Positions 1-45,000 of a DNA stretch of 64,000 nucleotides are shown piece after piece. Origin of the DNA: Anarhynchus alexandrinus. Taxonomy: Eukaryota; Chordata; Aves; Charadriiformes; Charadriidae. The number at the start of each line of letters is the position of its first letter. Within the stretch, counting starts at the first letter, position 1. A model generated the notes under the pieces. That model had not been told where the DNA came from. It did no database searches and worked only from the letters and a program-made list of their open reading frames with translations. The stretch lies in the NCBI GenBank assembly GCA_008711295.1, contig VUYV01000007.1, positions 8,766,855-8,830,854 of the forward strand. Reading direction: 5' to 3'. The position numbers were made by a program, and so were the translations under genes.

Positions 1-1621
1 TCCCAGCAGGACCTGCTCCTGCTGGTGGTGCTGCCTGTCCGCTCGTGGGGAGGTGGGTCCCCATGCTTGGTGCTGGTGTGCCCTGCTGAGCCCCATGGAC
101 AGACATTGAGGGGTGACCTTCACCTCCCAGCTGGGGGAGGAGGAGCCCATTCTGTGCCTGCAGCTGCTCTGAGTCCCCAGGTGCTGGTGGCCAAAGCAAA
201 CCCTCATCACATAGCGGTGTGCTGGGGGTAGCCAGGGTTTCTGGGGTGATTTCGCCATCTGAGGGGTGCCTCAAGGAGCCCCTGTGCGGGGCTGCCTTCC
301 TGGGAAGGTCCATGGCTGGTCAAAGTGGCCATGGCAGCTCCTGCTCATGGACTGCTCTGCCCGTGGCTCTTATCTGATCTATTTTCAACAACTGTCTCCT
401 GCTTTCCCATGTCTCCTCCCGATCCCAGCCCCTCCTCTGCCCACTGTCGTGAACCGCTCCCCAAGGAGAGCGGCTTTGGAGTGAGTGGGAGGAACCGAGA
501 GCTTGCTGGAGCTGGTGAGGGTGGCATGACTGATGCTGTGCCCTGTCGCTGCCAAGCTGCTGTCCCCTCCCAGCTCCGGCCCTGAGACATGGGGACAGTT
601 TGCGGGTTTTGCCCTTTTAAGGGGAGAACTTGGCTGGAGCAAATGGACTTCCTAATCCCTGCGGTCCTCACCGTCTGTGGTTGCTGCCCCAGCCTGGGAT
701 CCTGGGCAGGGATGGCTGGGCTCTGCCTCTGCTCCTCTGGGATGTGGGAAGGCAGCGTCCCCCCTCCCACCCTGCCCTGTCCCCCTCTCTGCTTTCAGTA
801 ACAGACCAGGCTTCTTAATCAACATGAAAACCCAGTCTTTTCTTAAACGCCTTTGGGCTGCCCCAGGGGCCCAGGGCAGTCGGAGGGGGAGAGTTTGCTT
901 GGGGGAATGCTGCAGGCGCTCTGCCCACAGAGGTCAGGCTGCCCTGGCCACAGGCATGTGGTGGCAAGGGAGCTCCAGCGTAGCACAAAGTGAAGACCCC
1001 CTGAGAGATGGAGCAGCCGCATCTGAGCTGGTCTCAACCTGTGCCATGATTTAAGCTCCCACCTTTCCCAGCTGCTTGTTCCCTCCTTTGCCAGATGCTA
1101 CGGCTGTCACGGCAGCAGCGAACACTTGCACCTTCCTCACCTGCTTTAGTGCAAGGCTTGTAGCCGGGTGGGAGGCTCAGTGTGGGTTCCCACCACGGTG
1201 CAGGAGCTGGTGATGGCGTGGGATCTCTCCGGGGAGCTTTATTGCAGGGGTGGACAGAGCCAACTGCCGGCTTGGTGCTGCAAGCAGGTTTCCAGCTGTG
1301 AGTGCCTGCGGCCATTTCTCGGGAGCACCTGCAAACAAAAGCCAGATCATTGTCACCCAGGTTACTTCTCCATGGGACTCTGCCACCGGCAGGTGGGTGC
1401 CAGGACCTGTGGGCAGGTTGGCAGGTCTGAGTAAGCAGCACGAAGTTCAGGGCACTGCCGGGGGAGCAGAGGCACATAAGCTGCATTCTGGTCCTTCTTA
1501 GGGGAAACCGATGGCTGTGCTGGGGGACAAGCAGCACAAGACAGAGGCAAAAAGGCAGGAGCAAGGTTTTCTTTGAGAGGCCAGCAGTGTGTCTCACCTT
1601 CCGTGGTTCTTTCCCATGCAG
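1..1621 (+). other. WWP2: WWP2 intron (3' part)
   Basis: GC-rich intronic sequence upstream of the first visible WWP2 coding exon. It ends in a pyrimidine-rich acceptor (ttctttcccatgcag) at 1621. I see no exon, RNA gene or recognisable repeat in it. Confidence 0.7.
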
Positions 1622-26513
<24,892 letters not shown>

Positions 26514-27462
26514 TGGAGCTTTGGTGCTTTCCTGGGGTGGGGAGGGCCCTGGAGCGCTGCCGGCCATGAGGTCCTGCCTGCCGGTGCCGGCAGAGCCCAG
26601 CGCCGAGCCCTCTCCGCAGGATGGTGCGCGGGCAGCTGCAGACGCTGTTGCTCTTGTTCCTGCGCGAGACCTGCACTAACGCCGCCCCGGGGGAAACGGA
26701 TCCGCCTTTCCCTCCCAAATTGGAGGTGTGGTGGGGAGGTGGATGCAAAAGCCTGGCCCTGCTCAGCTTGTGAGGGGTAGGGGCTGGCGCAGAGGGGATG
26801 GGCGAAGCCCTGGGCCTTGGCAGGCAGCATGCGGTACACCCAGGCTCCCCCGTCCCCCCCCTCGCGGGCACAGTTAAATGAGATCTGGTTTCGACAAAGG
26901 CTGTTTTTTCCCCTTAGTGTTTTCTGCCTTTTCGTGGCGCTTTAATATGTGCAGGTGAGGAAGGGAAACGAAATGGTTCTCAAACCGACTCTCAGGTCGC
27001 ATTTGGTCCCGATCCTGCACCCAGCAAAGGCAATGGGGAGCCCTCAACCAATGCTGTTGGGGCTGACGCACCACATGAGGGCCGGAACGGCCCCTTCCCA
27101 TGCCAGACCCATGGCTGCCTGGACCCGGAGCCTGGCCGACCGTGTCCGTTGCGTGTTTTGATTTGCAAGCGTGTGCCCCCTGTGCTCTTGTATTTAATAT
27201 TTAAGTGGTGTGTTGCTCGGAGCTGGTGCTCCGCAGCAGCCTTGGGGGCTCCAGTCACAGTCGGGGCACATCTGGCCTCTGCTTGGTTCGTGGGTTTGGC
27301 CCAAACTCCCCATGTTTCCTCTGTTGCCGGCCTGGCTGGTGGCAGGAGCTCCCGGAGCTGTGGGTGAGGGCAGGATCAGGCCTCTGCCCCTCACCTGGAT
27401 GCCACCTCCGCTGCTGCCCCCACTCAGCGTGCACTGGGGAGACGGACCCGTGTGAGTGTTGG

Positions 27463-27480
27463 TGTACATAGCTGTACATA
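27463..27480 (+). promoter_or_regulatory. Two tandem Pumilio response elements in WWP2 3'UTR
   Basis: TGTACATA occurs at 27463-27470 and again at 27473-27480. It fits the PUM1/PUM2 consensus UGUAHAUA. Two sites with ten-base spacing close to the poly(A) signal suggest control of mRNA stability or translation; this is inferred from motif only. Confidence 0.55.
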
Positions 27481-27577
27481 AAGGAAGTCTATGGATACAA
27501 GACACTGCAATAGCTTTTGACTGGTAACCGGATAGTTTTGTACTGCACCATCCTGCCTCAGCGATGCCGACTTGTGC

Positions 27578-27583
27578 AATAAA
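27578..27583 (+). terminator. WWP2: WWP2 polyadenylation signal AATAAA
   Basis: Canonical hexamer within tgtgcaataaatgataag, about 1.07 kb after the stop, followed by a GT-rich region (ccctggtcagtgtgtcgc). Cleavage is expected about 15-25 bases downstream. Confidence 0.8.
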
Positions 27584-27600
27584 TGATAAGCAGCTGCCGA

Positions 27601-29520
27601 GGTGCGCGTCCCTGGTCAGTGTGTCGCACGGGGGGGACAGCCCGGTGCAGCGCGGGGACTCAGCTAAAGGGCTGTGATGGGCACCCGGCTCATCAGTGGG
27701 GTCACAAATAATACGTATTTTTTTCCATGCACACACCGCCCAGGAGAGTCAGGCTGGGCCCAGCACTCCTGCCTGCCTTTGCCCAACCTATAATCACACT
27801 CAGCTAAAAATGTCTCCAGGATGCTTTGCCAGAGCTGGAGCTGCCTCCCTGTGCCACCCTGTGAAACCCAGAGCAGCATTGGTGGAACAAAATCAGGTGA
27901 ACGAGGCCAATGGCCATAGGCTGGTGGTGTTTAGTAAAAAGTCCAACGCAAGCAGAACTAAACAAACCCACTATTCATATCACTGCGGGACAGCCTCCAT
28001 CCAGTAATTTTGCCATGACTTTGCTTTTCAGCAGCTGCCTTGGCTGGTTGGTTCTTTGTGTGGGTTTTTTTTTTTTTTTTAATAGTGTCAAGTGTGGCAC
28101 AGCTGGTGCCAGCCCAATCCCAGAAGAATTGCTTCCATGGCTGTGGCAGGCTCCTGGCACCAGTGTGCTGACACAGTGCTCGTGTCCACCTGGAACCCTG
28201 AGTGCTGGTCACCCGGCCTGGGAGGTGGCAGGGGAATTGGTGGTGTCTTCTGCCTGGGAGAGGCATGTTCCCCTCTGTCCTCTCTCCCACCAGATGCTGC
28301 AGTACACATCCATCCTACCCCTTTGGCCCAGGAGAGCAGAGAGCAGCGACCTGCACTCCCCATCCCTGTTGTCCTGGTGTGGGATGGTGACGTGATACAG
28401 AATGGCAGGTCATAGGTGTGGCTGCCCTGGAGACACTGCACAAGGGCGGCTCCCTGGCACTTCCCCAGTGCCAGCCCAGCACAAGAGGCCAGCCTGTTTC
28501 GCTGCCACCACAAATGTTTTAACCACAAAGCCTGAGGAGTGAGACACAGGCTGGCAGGGGGCTCTGCCTCCCCAGGCAGGCAGCGAAGCCGGTTCCTGCA
28601 CTGGCACAGAGCTGCGGAAGCTGCAACAGCAGCAATGTGCCACCTGCGCAACACCGACAGGGAACAAGGTGCCCAGGGATTGTGCAAATAGGAGCCAGAT
28701 TAAATATACAGATGTCTATGTTGCATGATATTGGCTAATTGTAATGAATTAGTCCTGAAAAATGCAAATACATACGCACACTGCAAGCCTAATATGGTAA
28801 TGACCTGATGTCTTATGGGAGGAAGGGAAGATGTTCTTCAGAGCATGGTAATGCCACGTAACACCTTCCCTCCTCACTCTCCCCTCTGTGTTTCCACCCC
28901 TGCAGCATATCACATGAGCCAGGAGTATAGCTTTTATCTATTTTCTCTTTTTTACAGTGTCAGGTAACAAAACAGCCAACCTTGATCTTGTCACTGGCCA
29001 GCTAGCAAAGATAGCAAAAACGAAACCACCACCACAAACTAGCCCAGCACAAGGCACAGCTGGAAGAAAGCAGCCAGCAGTAGCAACATCCTCCTGATTC
29101 ACTCCATGGTGCTTCCAGAACTTGGCACCTCCTCCTCAGCTCAAAAATGAACTGATGCTAATAAACCAGGTCTCACAGTGAAAACTTGCACGTCAGGTAA
29201 GACAGGTACCTAGCATGAAAGCTAACACAGTATGTGGTGGAAATCCTCAGCTGTTGGCCCAAAAGCCCTTGAAGGAGCACTGGGGGAAGGAAGAATGCTG
29301 CACTAAAAAAAAAAAAATAAAAAATTCCTCCTGGCTTTTACCCCTTCCCTGCCCAGTGCCAAGACCCAAACAGCCAGGCCTGCCCCACAGTAGCTGTGTG
29401 CTTGTTGCGACAGCTGCCATTTTGAGAAGATCTATCCAGCCACGGTCTAATGAACACAAAAAGCAGATACCAAAGTAGAAGGAAGCAGAGCATTGACCAT
29501 TTCAACAAAAGAAAAGAACC
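27601..29520. other. Short intergenic space between converging WWP2 and PSMD7
   Basis: About 1.9 kb between the two 3' ends. I see no exon; in particular no lectin-like (CLEC18) coding sequence, although CLEC18 copies neighbour both genes in human. Base composition changes here: GC-rich up to about 28.68 kb, then AT-rich. Nothing else recognised. Confidence 0.6.
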
Positions 29521-29550
29521 AGGCATCAAAGTGATTTAGTTTACAAGATT

Positions 29551-29556
29551 TTTAAT
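29551..29556 (-). terminator. PSMD7: PSMD7 polyadenylation signal (ATTAAA variant)
   Basis: The minus strand reads gtaaATTAAAaatcttg, 25-30 bases after the stop codon, making a very short 3'UTR. No AATAAA is closer. The 3' end is expected at about 29525-29540. Confidence 0.65.
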
Positions 29557-29580
29557 TTACAAATAAAAAAACTACACATT

Positions 29581-36393
<6,813 letters not shown>

Positions 36394-36460
36394 TCAGCGG
36401 GAGCGTGAGGAGGCAGGGGCGGAGGGAGGCGGGCAGCCCCGCCGAGCTGCGTCTGGCCCC

Positions 36461-39400
36461 AGCCAGAGGGTCCGTTGTCCACCGGCTGATTAAATGGCCT
36501 CCGAGAGCGTTTGCCCCATAATCCTTCCAGGGACAGAGGTTTCAGGGGTTGGCCAACGTTCCCGCCTCCCTCTGCTGCTCTTGTGGAAGATGAGTGTGGC
36601 ATTTGCCTTTTTCCAGTTGTCAAGAACATCTCCTAATCACCATGACCTTTCAAAAAATGAGAGAGCGGCCTCAGAATGATGTCATAATCTTATCATTACC
36701 ACTAGACTGCAGGTTTAAAATGCAGGGGTGCTGTCTTCTCATCTTGATAGGGAGTGAAAGTGCTAATAGCATGTAGAGGGTGGTATCCTGACCTTCGTAG
36801 CTGTGCGCTCTGCTTTGGCTTCTCTCTCTGTCTCTGCAACTTCGGGAATTGTTGCAGCCTGGGCTGGAAGAACTCCATCGCCTCGCCTCTCCTTCCAGAG
36901 CTTCGGGTAACTCCAGGGTTCCCAGTACTGCAGGCTACGTAAATAGGCAGAAATCTTTTTGTTACTGTTAGCGTTTGTTTTCTTTTGAGGGGACCGCGTT
37001 AGGCTCATTTGTTTCGGTTTGCAGGTGAAACTGACATCCTTCCGCCTCTCTTATTTTGTAAACGTTTTTCCTCTCTGAAGTACAGCTTTTCTCAATGTAA
37101 AGGAGAAACAGACCCTGAACTAAGCGGAGTGCATAGGCGAGTCTTTGTAGGAGGGTTTTTGCACCTCAAGAGTAGGACTGGTAGACAGAGCTTGTCTTTT
37201 GTCCTTTACTTCTTGCAAGAAAATAGAACCTGAGGCTGTTATTCCTGAATCTATTATGGAGGAATTATTAACATGAGAAGTATTAGCAAAATTCTTGAGG
37301 AGAGAAGGGGTTTTAAAGAGTTATGATATCCTTTATTTTCTCTGCTTTTCCCATGTTATGTGTTTTTTGCATATTTCTCAGGTCTCATCAAATGGCGGTA
37401 TTCCGGGGGAAATCTAAAGTTTTATGTTGCTGTTTAGCATCTTTTAACACTTGCAGGCTTCAGCAAAAACAGCATTAATTGAGAAACTCTACGAGAATTA
37501 GAGACCTCTTGTGGAGTTTTTTACACGTTACATCCTTTAGTGTTGCTGCTTTTAAAAAAAAAAAAAATCTGGTCGCGTTCTTAGAGCTTTTTTCCCAGCA
37601 GAGGGAGACATCTGACCGTGAAATTCAAATACAGCCAGTATTCTTGTAGCTTGTTTTATCAATATACATATAAAACTCAATGTTCAAATTAACTAGTTCA
37701 ATAAGTAATTTAGCTCATTGATTTTTGGGCATATCCTAAGTGCCATTACAAGCTACGGATATTTTAAATGCCATTACCTAATAGAAGGAATGTTTTAAGC
37801 ACCTTTTATTGATTTTATTACTGCTTTATTTTGCTGTCTTGGTTTAAAATCATTTTAACCACTCTGTAATCAAGAAGAAATATATCGTTGGTGAAATACA
37901 GTCAATTTCCTAAAAACCTTTGACATCGTTAAATAAGGAATTACAGTTGTTAAATCATGTCAGGCAATAACCAAGGGACAGAAAAGATATAAAATTTGGA
38001 GCAGTGGGCCAGCATACCAGTAAGCTGTTTTGACCTTTGGCATTCAGACTCTGTATGTGACAATCACACTTCAATTCTGTTCTTGGTTCTTACATCAGTC
38101 AGAAGAGATTTAAAATCTCAGCATGCCAGGAAGGTTGTGGAAGGATAACGGAGTATGATCTAGAGACAATTAAGGGGCATTTTAATGACCTGCTGTGACT
38201 TTTTGCTAAAATTACTCTCTAACTTAGCACGTTTGAAGTTTCATTTGCTGGATTGTATTGCTAGTAGTTTAGTGTATTGATGTTATACACAAAAGGAGTA
38301 AATTGAGTCTGCTCATAGGGATTTCAGTTACTTCCCTTCCCAGCTCTTTTGACTTGAGAAGATTATCAGTATTATTGAGCTAATCAGCTGGTAGATGTAG
38401 ACTGGGAATACAGGCAATATGTTGCTTAATCAAAGAATTGAAAAGTAAATAATGAATGTTGGTGCTCAATAAAAAACAGCTAATGAGTTGATTGCATTGA
38501 TGCTTGATGTAATTTAACTGTAGAGTGGCAAACATCAATACTTATATATGATTTGGCTCATGATTGCTGAGCTGAAACTGAAAGTTTAGAGAGGTTCTGC
38601 AGTATGTGAGCACCTGGCAACTGACCTGAAGTGGGGAGGGAGGGAGGGAGCGAGCTGTGTTTTGTTCTTTAAATGGAACAGGTGATTCCATCATTAATTG
38701 TTTGGCTTTTATTTGGTAACAAACAAACAAAAAACCCCCCAAAACCTAAAACTTACCCATACCTGTTTTCAGAGATTTAAGAATAATTTCTGGATTGAAA
38801 AATAAGAATAAATTATCATAAAGTAGTTTAAAAATCAAATTCATGTTTATAAATGTTAAAAGAACCTCCAGTCTTCCTTTAATAATGACCTTGATAACCT
38901 TGAAGGGGAAGTCAGCAGAAAAATGTTATGCTGTCTGGAGATGGACATCTGCTATGTTAGAGCTATCTTGTTCATGTAGTATCAGTTCTGACTGCATTTT
39001 AAAAGAAAGTTCATTTGCAGAAAGTGAACGCTGTCTTGAATGGTGCAACCTGTAACTTCAGTCTGCATTTACTTTTTGCCCTTATTCCCTTCATTTTGAT
39101 TTGTTAGGTGGTGTAAGCTCTCCTCAAGTGCAAGGTTATACTTACTGGTGGCACAAAAAGATGTCTTTGTAGGCTTTTCTAAACCAAGATCTGCCACTGT
39201 TAGCTGCTGGGAAGCAGCAGGAAAAAACGGTTCGTACCTGGATTCTGTGTAGTTTCTACATCTTTTGTCATGCTCTGACCTCTTTTCCAGCCCTGGGGAT
39301 CACATTTCTACTTCAGGAATGTTGGACCTTCCATCAGGATTAGTATTTGTCTTTAAACTGTGACATAATAAGGTGTTTCAGAAACCTGGTTTTTATTTCT

Positions 39401-41900
39401 GTGAAATGTCCCGTGTTGTGTTTGGGCCTAGATCCTTATTAGATTGGTCACATGTCCTCTGGACAGCCATCAAGCATGGCTTTGTGGAGTCTCTGCTCGC
39501 CAGCTGTTTTCTAATTTAACTAATGCTGCCCTACAAAACCACAATAACACAGCTGAAGGACACTTTTAGTGGCCTTATCTCTTGCCTTCTCCTTTCAATC
39601 TGTCAGTATTGGTGGCGGGCAGTGCTGGAAATTCGTAATAGGGGAAAAACCAAATGGAGGTAATTCTGTTGGCAGAATCACAGAAAAGTCATCTAGAGAC
39701 TAGGGAAGGCACATCTTTACTGAATACATTCAGTTTGTATTTCTAGGTGTTCTTTACAATGATGAGAGTTAGAAACATAACAGTGCTTTAAATAAAAATA
39801 CCAGCATGCCCCAGTAACAACCTCAGTTCATCAAGGCCATGAACTGAGCCTTGGATGGCTGTGCGGTAGGCTACACCCTCCAGACTTACAGCCTGCTTTG
39901 TGTATAGCTCTTGATGTGTATTTTTCCATCTTGTCTGAGAAGGAGCTGATGTTTGCTCATCAGTAACATCTCCTTGGGAAGAAAGGTTTGATTATCCATG
40001 TCACTGAGTCTCTCCCAGATAAAGAGGGTTCTCTACCTACCTAAAGGGCAGAGTGCATGAAGACTGCATAAGCAAGCAGGTGGTGGGCTGTGGGCAGGGC
40101 AGGCTCAGTGTGGGGAGGAGGGGAAATCATGCAGAAGGCAGTAACGCTTCAGTCTGATTTGCTTTTTCTCTGTAGCTTTCTAGTGTCTGCTAGTGATAAG
40201 TGACGTCCTTGGGACTTTGGCTACAAATGATCCATGCAGCTGGGAAATATTGATGCCTGATACTTTGGATCCTAATCCTAAATGATGCTTATTAATGTGC
40301 TCCTTTAATAATGTTGTCTTTGTTTTTAAAGAAAAACCCTACTTTATTTTTCTGAGATTGGTGCAGGGGGATCTGAACAGTTAAAGAGAAAATGTCCACT
40401 CACATATATATTCATTGAGATGCCTTCTAAAATGTGTTTAAAATCCAGTCAGGAGAAGCTAGGCTTTCTTTAGACCTCGTGATAGTTTGTCACATAATAC
40501 CTTTGTGCTACCAGTTTGAACAGGAAATATATTTATTTCCCTATAAATATGTTTAGCTTTGTCCAAATAACTGTAGTTTCCTGTTAAGATTTCCTCAGCC
40601 AGGGTGTGCCATAAACTGTTTTAGAAGGAATGATGCTGCTTGGAATTGAACAAGGATAATGCAAGCCGTGGAAGCAAAACAGAAAGCCACCACAACATTA
40701 ATTCAAATTTGTTTTGGTTAAACTGTAATTCAGTGAAATGCGGACGCTGTATACTCAATGCATGATGCCATAAAGAGTGTCCTTATCCAAACTGCAGTTT
40801 GCTTCTGAAGACTTTCAAATAACCATTTTTCCAAATGTCTGTTCTGGAACGTAATATCTAAAGCAAACTTTTAAATCTGTAATTATGAATTGATCTGTTC
40901 ACTCTATGATATGATCTTTAAATATTTGTGTTGTAGTAGTTTATGTCTTTGTTTCCCTATAGGGTACTGTTGCTTGACCAAAAGGCACATATATAAGCAG
41001 AACTCATGCTACTTACTGTTATGTGGGCATCTGTGAATATTGCTGTAGTTTCTGCCAATGGATTTAAAAACTTTTGTCCATACCTGTGGGTTAGCCGGTG
41101 ACTCAAATAATCCTATCCTCCCTATAACAGTGTCACGGCGGAATTTTAACTGATAATTTTGGATGTAGAATCATAGCTTTCTTTAATTAAAAATGCTCTG
41201 TAGAAGTATTGTCAAAATCTAATGTAAAATTATGGAAAAATCTTTAATGTTTTATATTGTACACTTCTGATTTTGTTGCCCTGTCTAGACATCACAGGGT
41301 ATAGAAATGGCAGAAAGATTTTAATTTATTTATTTTTTAATAACTAAATCACTGACTCTAATTTTTATATTTCAATACAGAGTAATTTGCTTATTTTATT
41401 CTGGTACCCTTGCTACAAAATGATTTTTTAAAATAGTGGAACCAAACAGTTAAAAAAAGAAAGCACAACAGGTTCTAGTCATACTCATTTTTCCACACCT
41501 TGAGGACTAGCAAATTCTTTAATATGAGATTTTATTTGTACAAAGCAAAACTTCAAAACCACTCAAAAGCTTTCTTATTAACTGCTGTCAGTCCTTTGAT
41601 TTACAAGGGCAATAAAGATCTAGAGGGGGCACATTTATCATGGAGTTCAGCACACCAGGAGCCATTTTCTCAAGCGGTAAAGCCAAGTGATAAAATGAGT
41701 TCTTTTGTTCTATAACCAAGACACATTCCCTATTTTTAAAAATGTGTGTGTTGGACTTCTTGGCTTGTAGTTTGGCTGTGTTCCTGTAATACATTTATAA
41801 ATAATGAAAAATTGCTAACATGCAGATGCTGATGATGCATCTGGAAAAATAGACTGTCTGAAAGAAAGAAACTTACTTTCAACTTTGGTTTATTTTCTAA
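36461..41900. other. AT-rich intergenic sequence upstream of PSMD7
   Basis: No coding region, RNA gene or well-preserved transposon recognised. It contains a GGGA simple repeat (38631-38652) and short A/T runs. Some patches may be conserved regulatory DNA but I cannot show this from one sequence. Confidence 0.5.
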
Positions 41901-41925
41901 CTTTTTCTCCAGTGCTAATTCTTGT

Positions 41926-42003
41926 ATGATTTTTTTTTTTTGAGGTGTTTTTTTTTTGTGGTGTGTGGTGTATTTTTTTAGTTTTTTTTTTTTTTTTAAA
42001 AAG
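41926..42003. repeat. T-rich low-complexity tract
   Basis: Repeated T runs broken by short G/GT words (gaggtgttttttttttgtgg). Low-complexity sequence, possibly the decayed tail of a reverse-strand retroposon. Confidence 0.7.
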
Positions 42004-45000
42004 TAAGCATATACCTCTCTGCAAAGCTGAAAGAATTCTGGTTAGGAAGTAATATAAATACTCTATTTTAAATAAAGAGCCATGTTCCTAGGGTATAGTG
42101 CTATTTTGCAAGCTTCAGTTGCTTCATCTGTTTCTAAACTTGTATTTGAGTGACTGTTTGAATGTTAGCAGATAGAAAAATTTATCTTCTTGTCTAGACC
42201 AAAATATTGATGGCTTGTATGCACACTTCATTAACAGCCGTAGCTGTGTGGGAGGAACTGATTGCAAGAGTAAATATCCTTACATGTGAGCAAAGGGCTC
42301 AGAATCTGACTATAAATTGAATATTTAAAAAAGTGATTTCTGTTTTTTCCATAAAAATGCTGCCACCTACAGTCTCTTCCTGGGAAAGAGATGCATTGCT
42401 GCTTTCACCAGTCAGCTACTGAAGGTTCTGTGAAGTCCAGTTATGCTCAGCTGTCCAGTGTTGTTGCACAGGTACCTTCGAAATATAAGTAGAAGAACAG
42501 ACTTGCAAAAACTACTTTCTAATATAATCTTGAATATGATAATCTTTAAATGTTAACTTAAGACTTTTTGTGAAGTTGCTCTTGATGTTTTGGCTTCAAT
42601 TGGGCTGCTTGCTGCCATAACACATGGAAGAGTGAGTGTGAAAAAGGTCAGAGGCATTAAACCTTGTTCATATTTAAATCGGCACCACACCATTGTGCTG
42701 GTAACTACAGCAGTGCTGCGGCAGTACCCATGTGTCCCCAAGTTACGCAAACTGTGATGGATGGATTTGGAAGGCATTTTGGATAATAGCTGTTTCTTCA
42801 GTTTTACTCTTGGTTTCTTTTATAGACAGACCTTTAAGAAAAGCCATGCTATAAGCAGATTGCACTCATAGTAAGGTTATTGCATAGCTCTCGAATGTGG
42901 TGTTTTATGACCAAGAACACAGAACAAAAGGACCAAAGTTGGCTGTACTTTCTTTGACGATGGTCAGCGGCAGGTTTGTAGATAAGAGTTAGAACAGGGC
43001 AAACATACAGTGGTATTGTCAGAATAAGAAATGTGGAACAACACAGGTCTTTTGCCAAACCTATTTATCAATCCCAAGTAAACCCTCTTCAACTGTACAA
43101 GGTGTGTGTGTGTGACAAACAATTTTTCATTCACCATGTTCTACATTAAATAGTTTGGAAGTAGGACTTGTACTATTATCATTCTAGTTCATATGCCCGT
43201 GAAAGCATATTACCGAGAAATTAAAGAAAATGTTTCTTGGTGGCTCACTCGTAGTAGTTGTTTATCCAGAAGGAAGCAGCTATTACAACAGCCAAAAGAC
43301 CCCGCCATAACTGCCGCAGTAGCTTATGGAAAACTAAAGTTTTGGTTGACCTATCATGGCAGTTGTCTGTAGCACAGGGATTTTGCAGATCCCTTTGCTG
43401 TAATTTTATGTTTGCACCTGAAATTTAGCAAGAAAAGATGTAGTCTAGGAGGCCCACCATTTTGTATAGCTGCGTGTGTTACTTCTGATATTTATATTGC
43501 AAAACCTTCAGTCTCTGATATTTAAGGTCAGAAATTATGAGTGTGTGGGTCTTTTTTTTTTTTTTTTTTAACCCTGGGGCCTCTTCTACTGTAGTGTTTT
43601 GAAAGATCCTAAAGCTTTGAGGGGAAAAAAAAATTGAAATACTTTATTTTATGAAGCAGTTTTGGGGTCAGTTTTTCTAAAATGAATGCTTTTATGTTGG
43701 ATAGTTTAAAGACCATCTGTTAACTGAAACCAACCGTAAGTGAAGTTGCAGTTATGTTTCCTATTAGTCTTGTATCTTTCCTATTAGTCATGTATGAAAG
43801 AATACAGAGACATCCAACAGAACTCAAAACAAAAATTGAAAAAGCAGATGTTGAAACTGTTGGCTTGTTGCTTTTCTTTTACAGGAGCAAGCAATTATTA
43901 ATGGATCACAAAAATACTATAAGACTAGTTTTGTAAACTGTTACCTAGAATCACAGCTAAGATGTATTTCTGATTATTGTATATTGCAGTTGAAAATTGG
44001 AGTATTTCACTTGGAGACACTGAAGAGGGTTTTAAAAAATAGATCATGAATGTTATGTCTGGAAGCATACAATGAAAGATAAAATAAAAAATTTTAAATA
44101 GTTATGCACCTCTAGTCTCTCAGGGCTCATTTATTATGTTGTCATGGTGAGCAAGGAATAAAAAAAATAAAATAAAAAGGCTGTTCCTTGGGTAGTTGTG
44201 ACTTATTGGTAGTTATCTTTTACAAGAGTTCCATGCTGACTTAAGTAAAGATCTCTGAGAAAAAAACAAACTTTATTTTTCAAATAAATTCAGTAAGAGC
44301 TCACAGCCTTCCATGACACCACACTGAATTATTATTAGTGTACACTGCTGTGAGAATAACACTCACTGCTGTTTAACAACAGTGTCTTTCCATGGAATTT
44401 CAGAAAGTCAGTAGGAAAATGAAAGGCAGAATTGAGTGCTGTAGCAGAATTAAACCAGTGCATCCTGAAGCCAAGATACTTTCATCATTACTTCTGTAAG
44501 GAAGAAGAAAAATTAACATGTACTGTATATGCAGGTCCATATGATTTGGTTGAAAAATTCTTAATGGCTTGTGTATGTTAAGCAGGAGGTCCTGTCTTGC
44601 CTGAATAAAATCTCCTTAAGTATATTTCTTTCAGACTTTCTCTTTTTTCTATCCTTAACCTGCAGTCAAATATCAGGAATGTGCGCAATTTTGTCTATGT
44701 AAAGTTTCGTTTGTCATGGAGAGGAGAGGTTAATTTTTTTGCTTACTTGTATCATGATGGAAGATAATGTGTTGCCCTTGGCAGATGATGGGATTAAAAT
44801 AGCTGGGAATTAACAGCCATGTCTAGGTTGGTCTGTAAGATTGTTCAAAAAGATTGCCCCAGCAATCTTCCCTGACTCTGAAATGCCACTGAGCAGGCTC
44901 TTGGATGTTTCCGTGTTCCCTTGTGTTCAGGTTCTGGAGGGCATCTAAATTCATGGGTACTAAGCCTGTCCCACGTGAGTTGTCCTAGTGCTGGAGGAAA

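Larger units (their letters stand above)
26514..27600 (+). other. WWP2: WWP2 3' untranslated region
   Basis: About 1.09 kb from the stop to just past AATAAA at 27578-27583. It contains two perfect Pumilio-type UGUACAUA motifs near the end. No miR-140-5p seed match (AACCACT) was noticed by eye. Confidence 0.75.

Noticed and set aside
27601..29520. A CLEC18 gene between WWP2 and PSMD7
   Set aside because: I looked for C-type lectin, EGF or CAP-domain coding segments because of the human neighbourhood, and found none.
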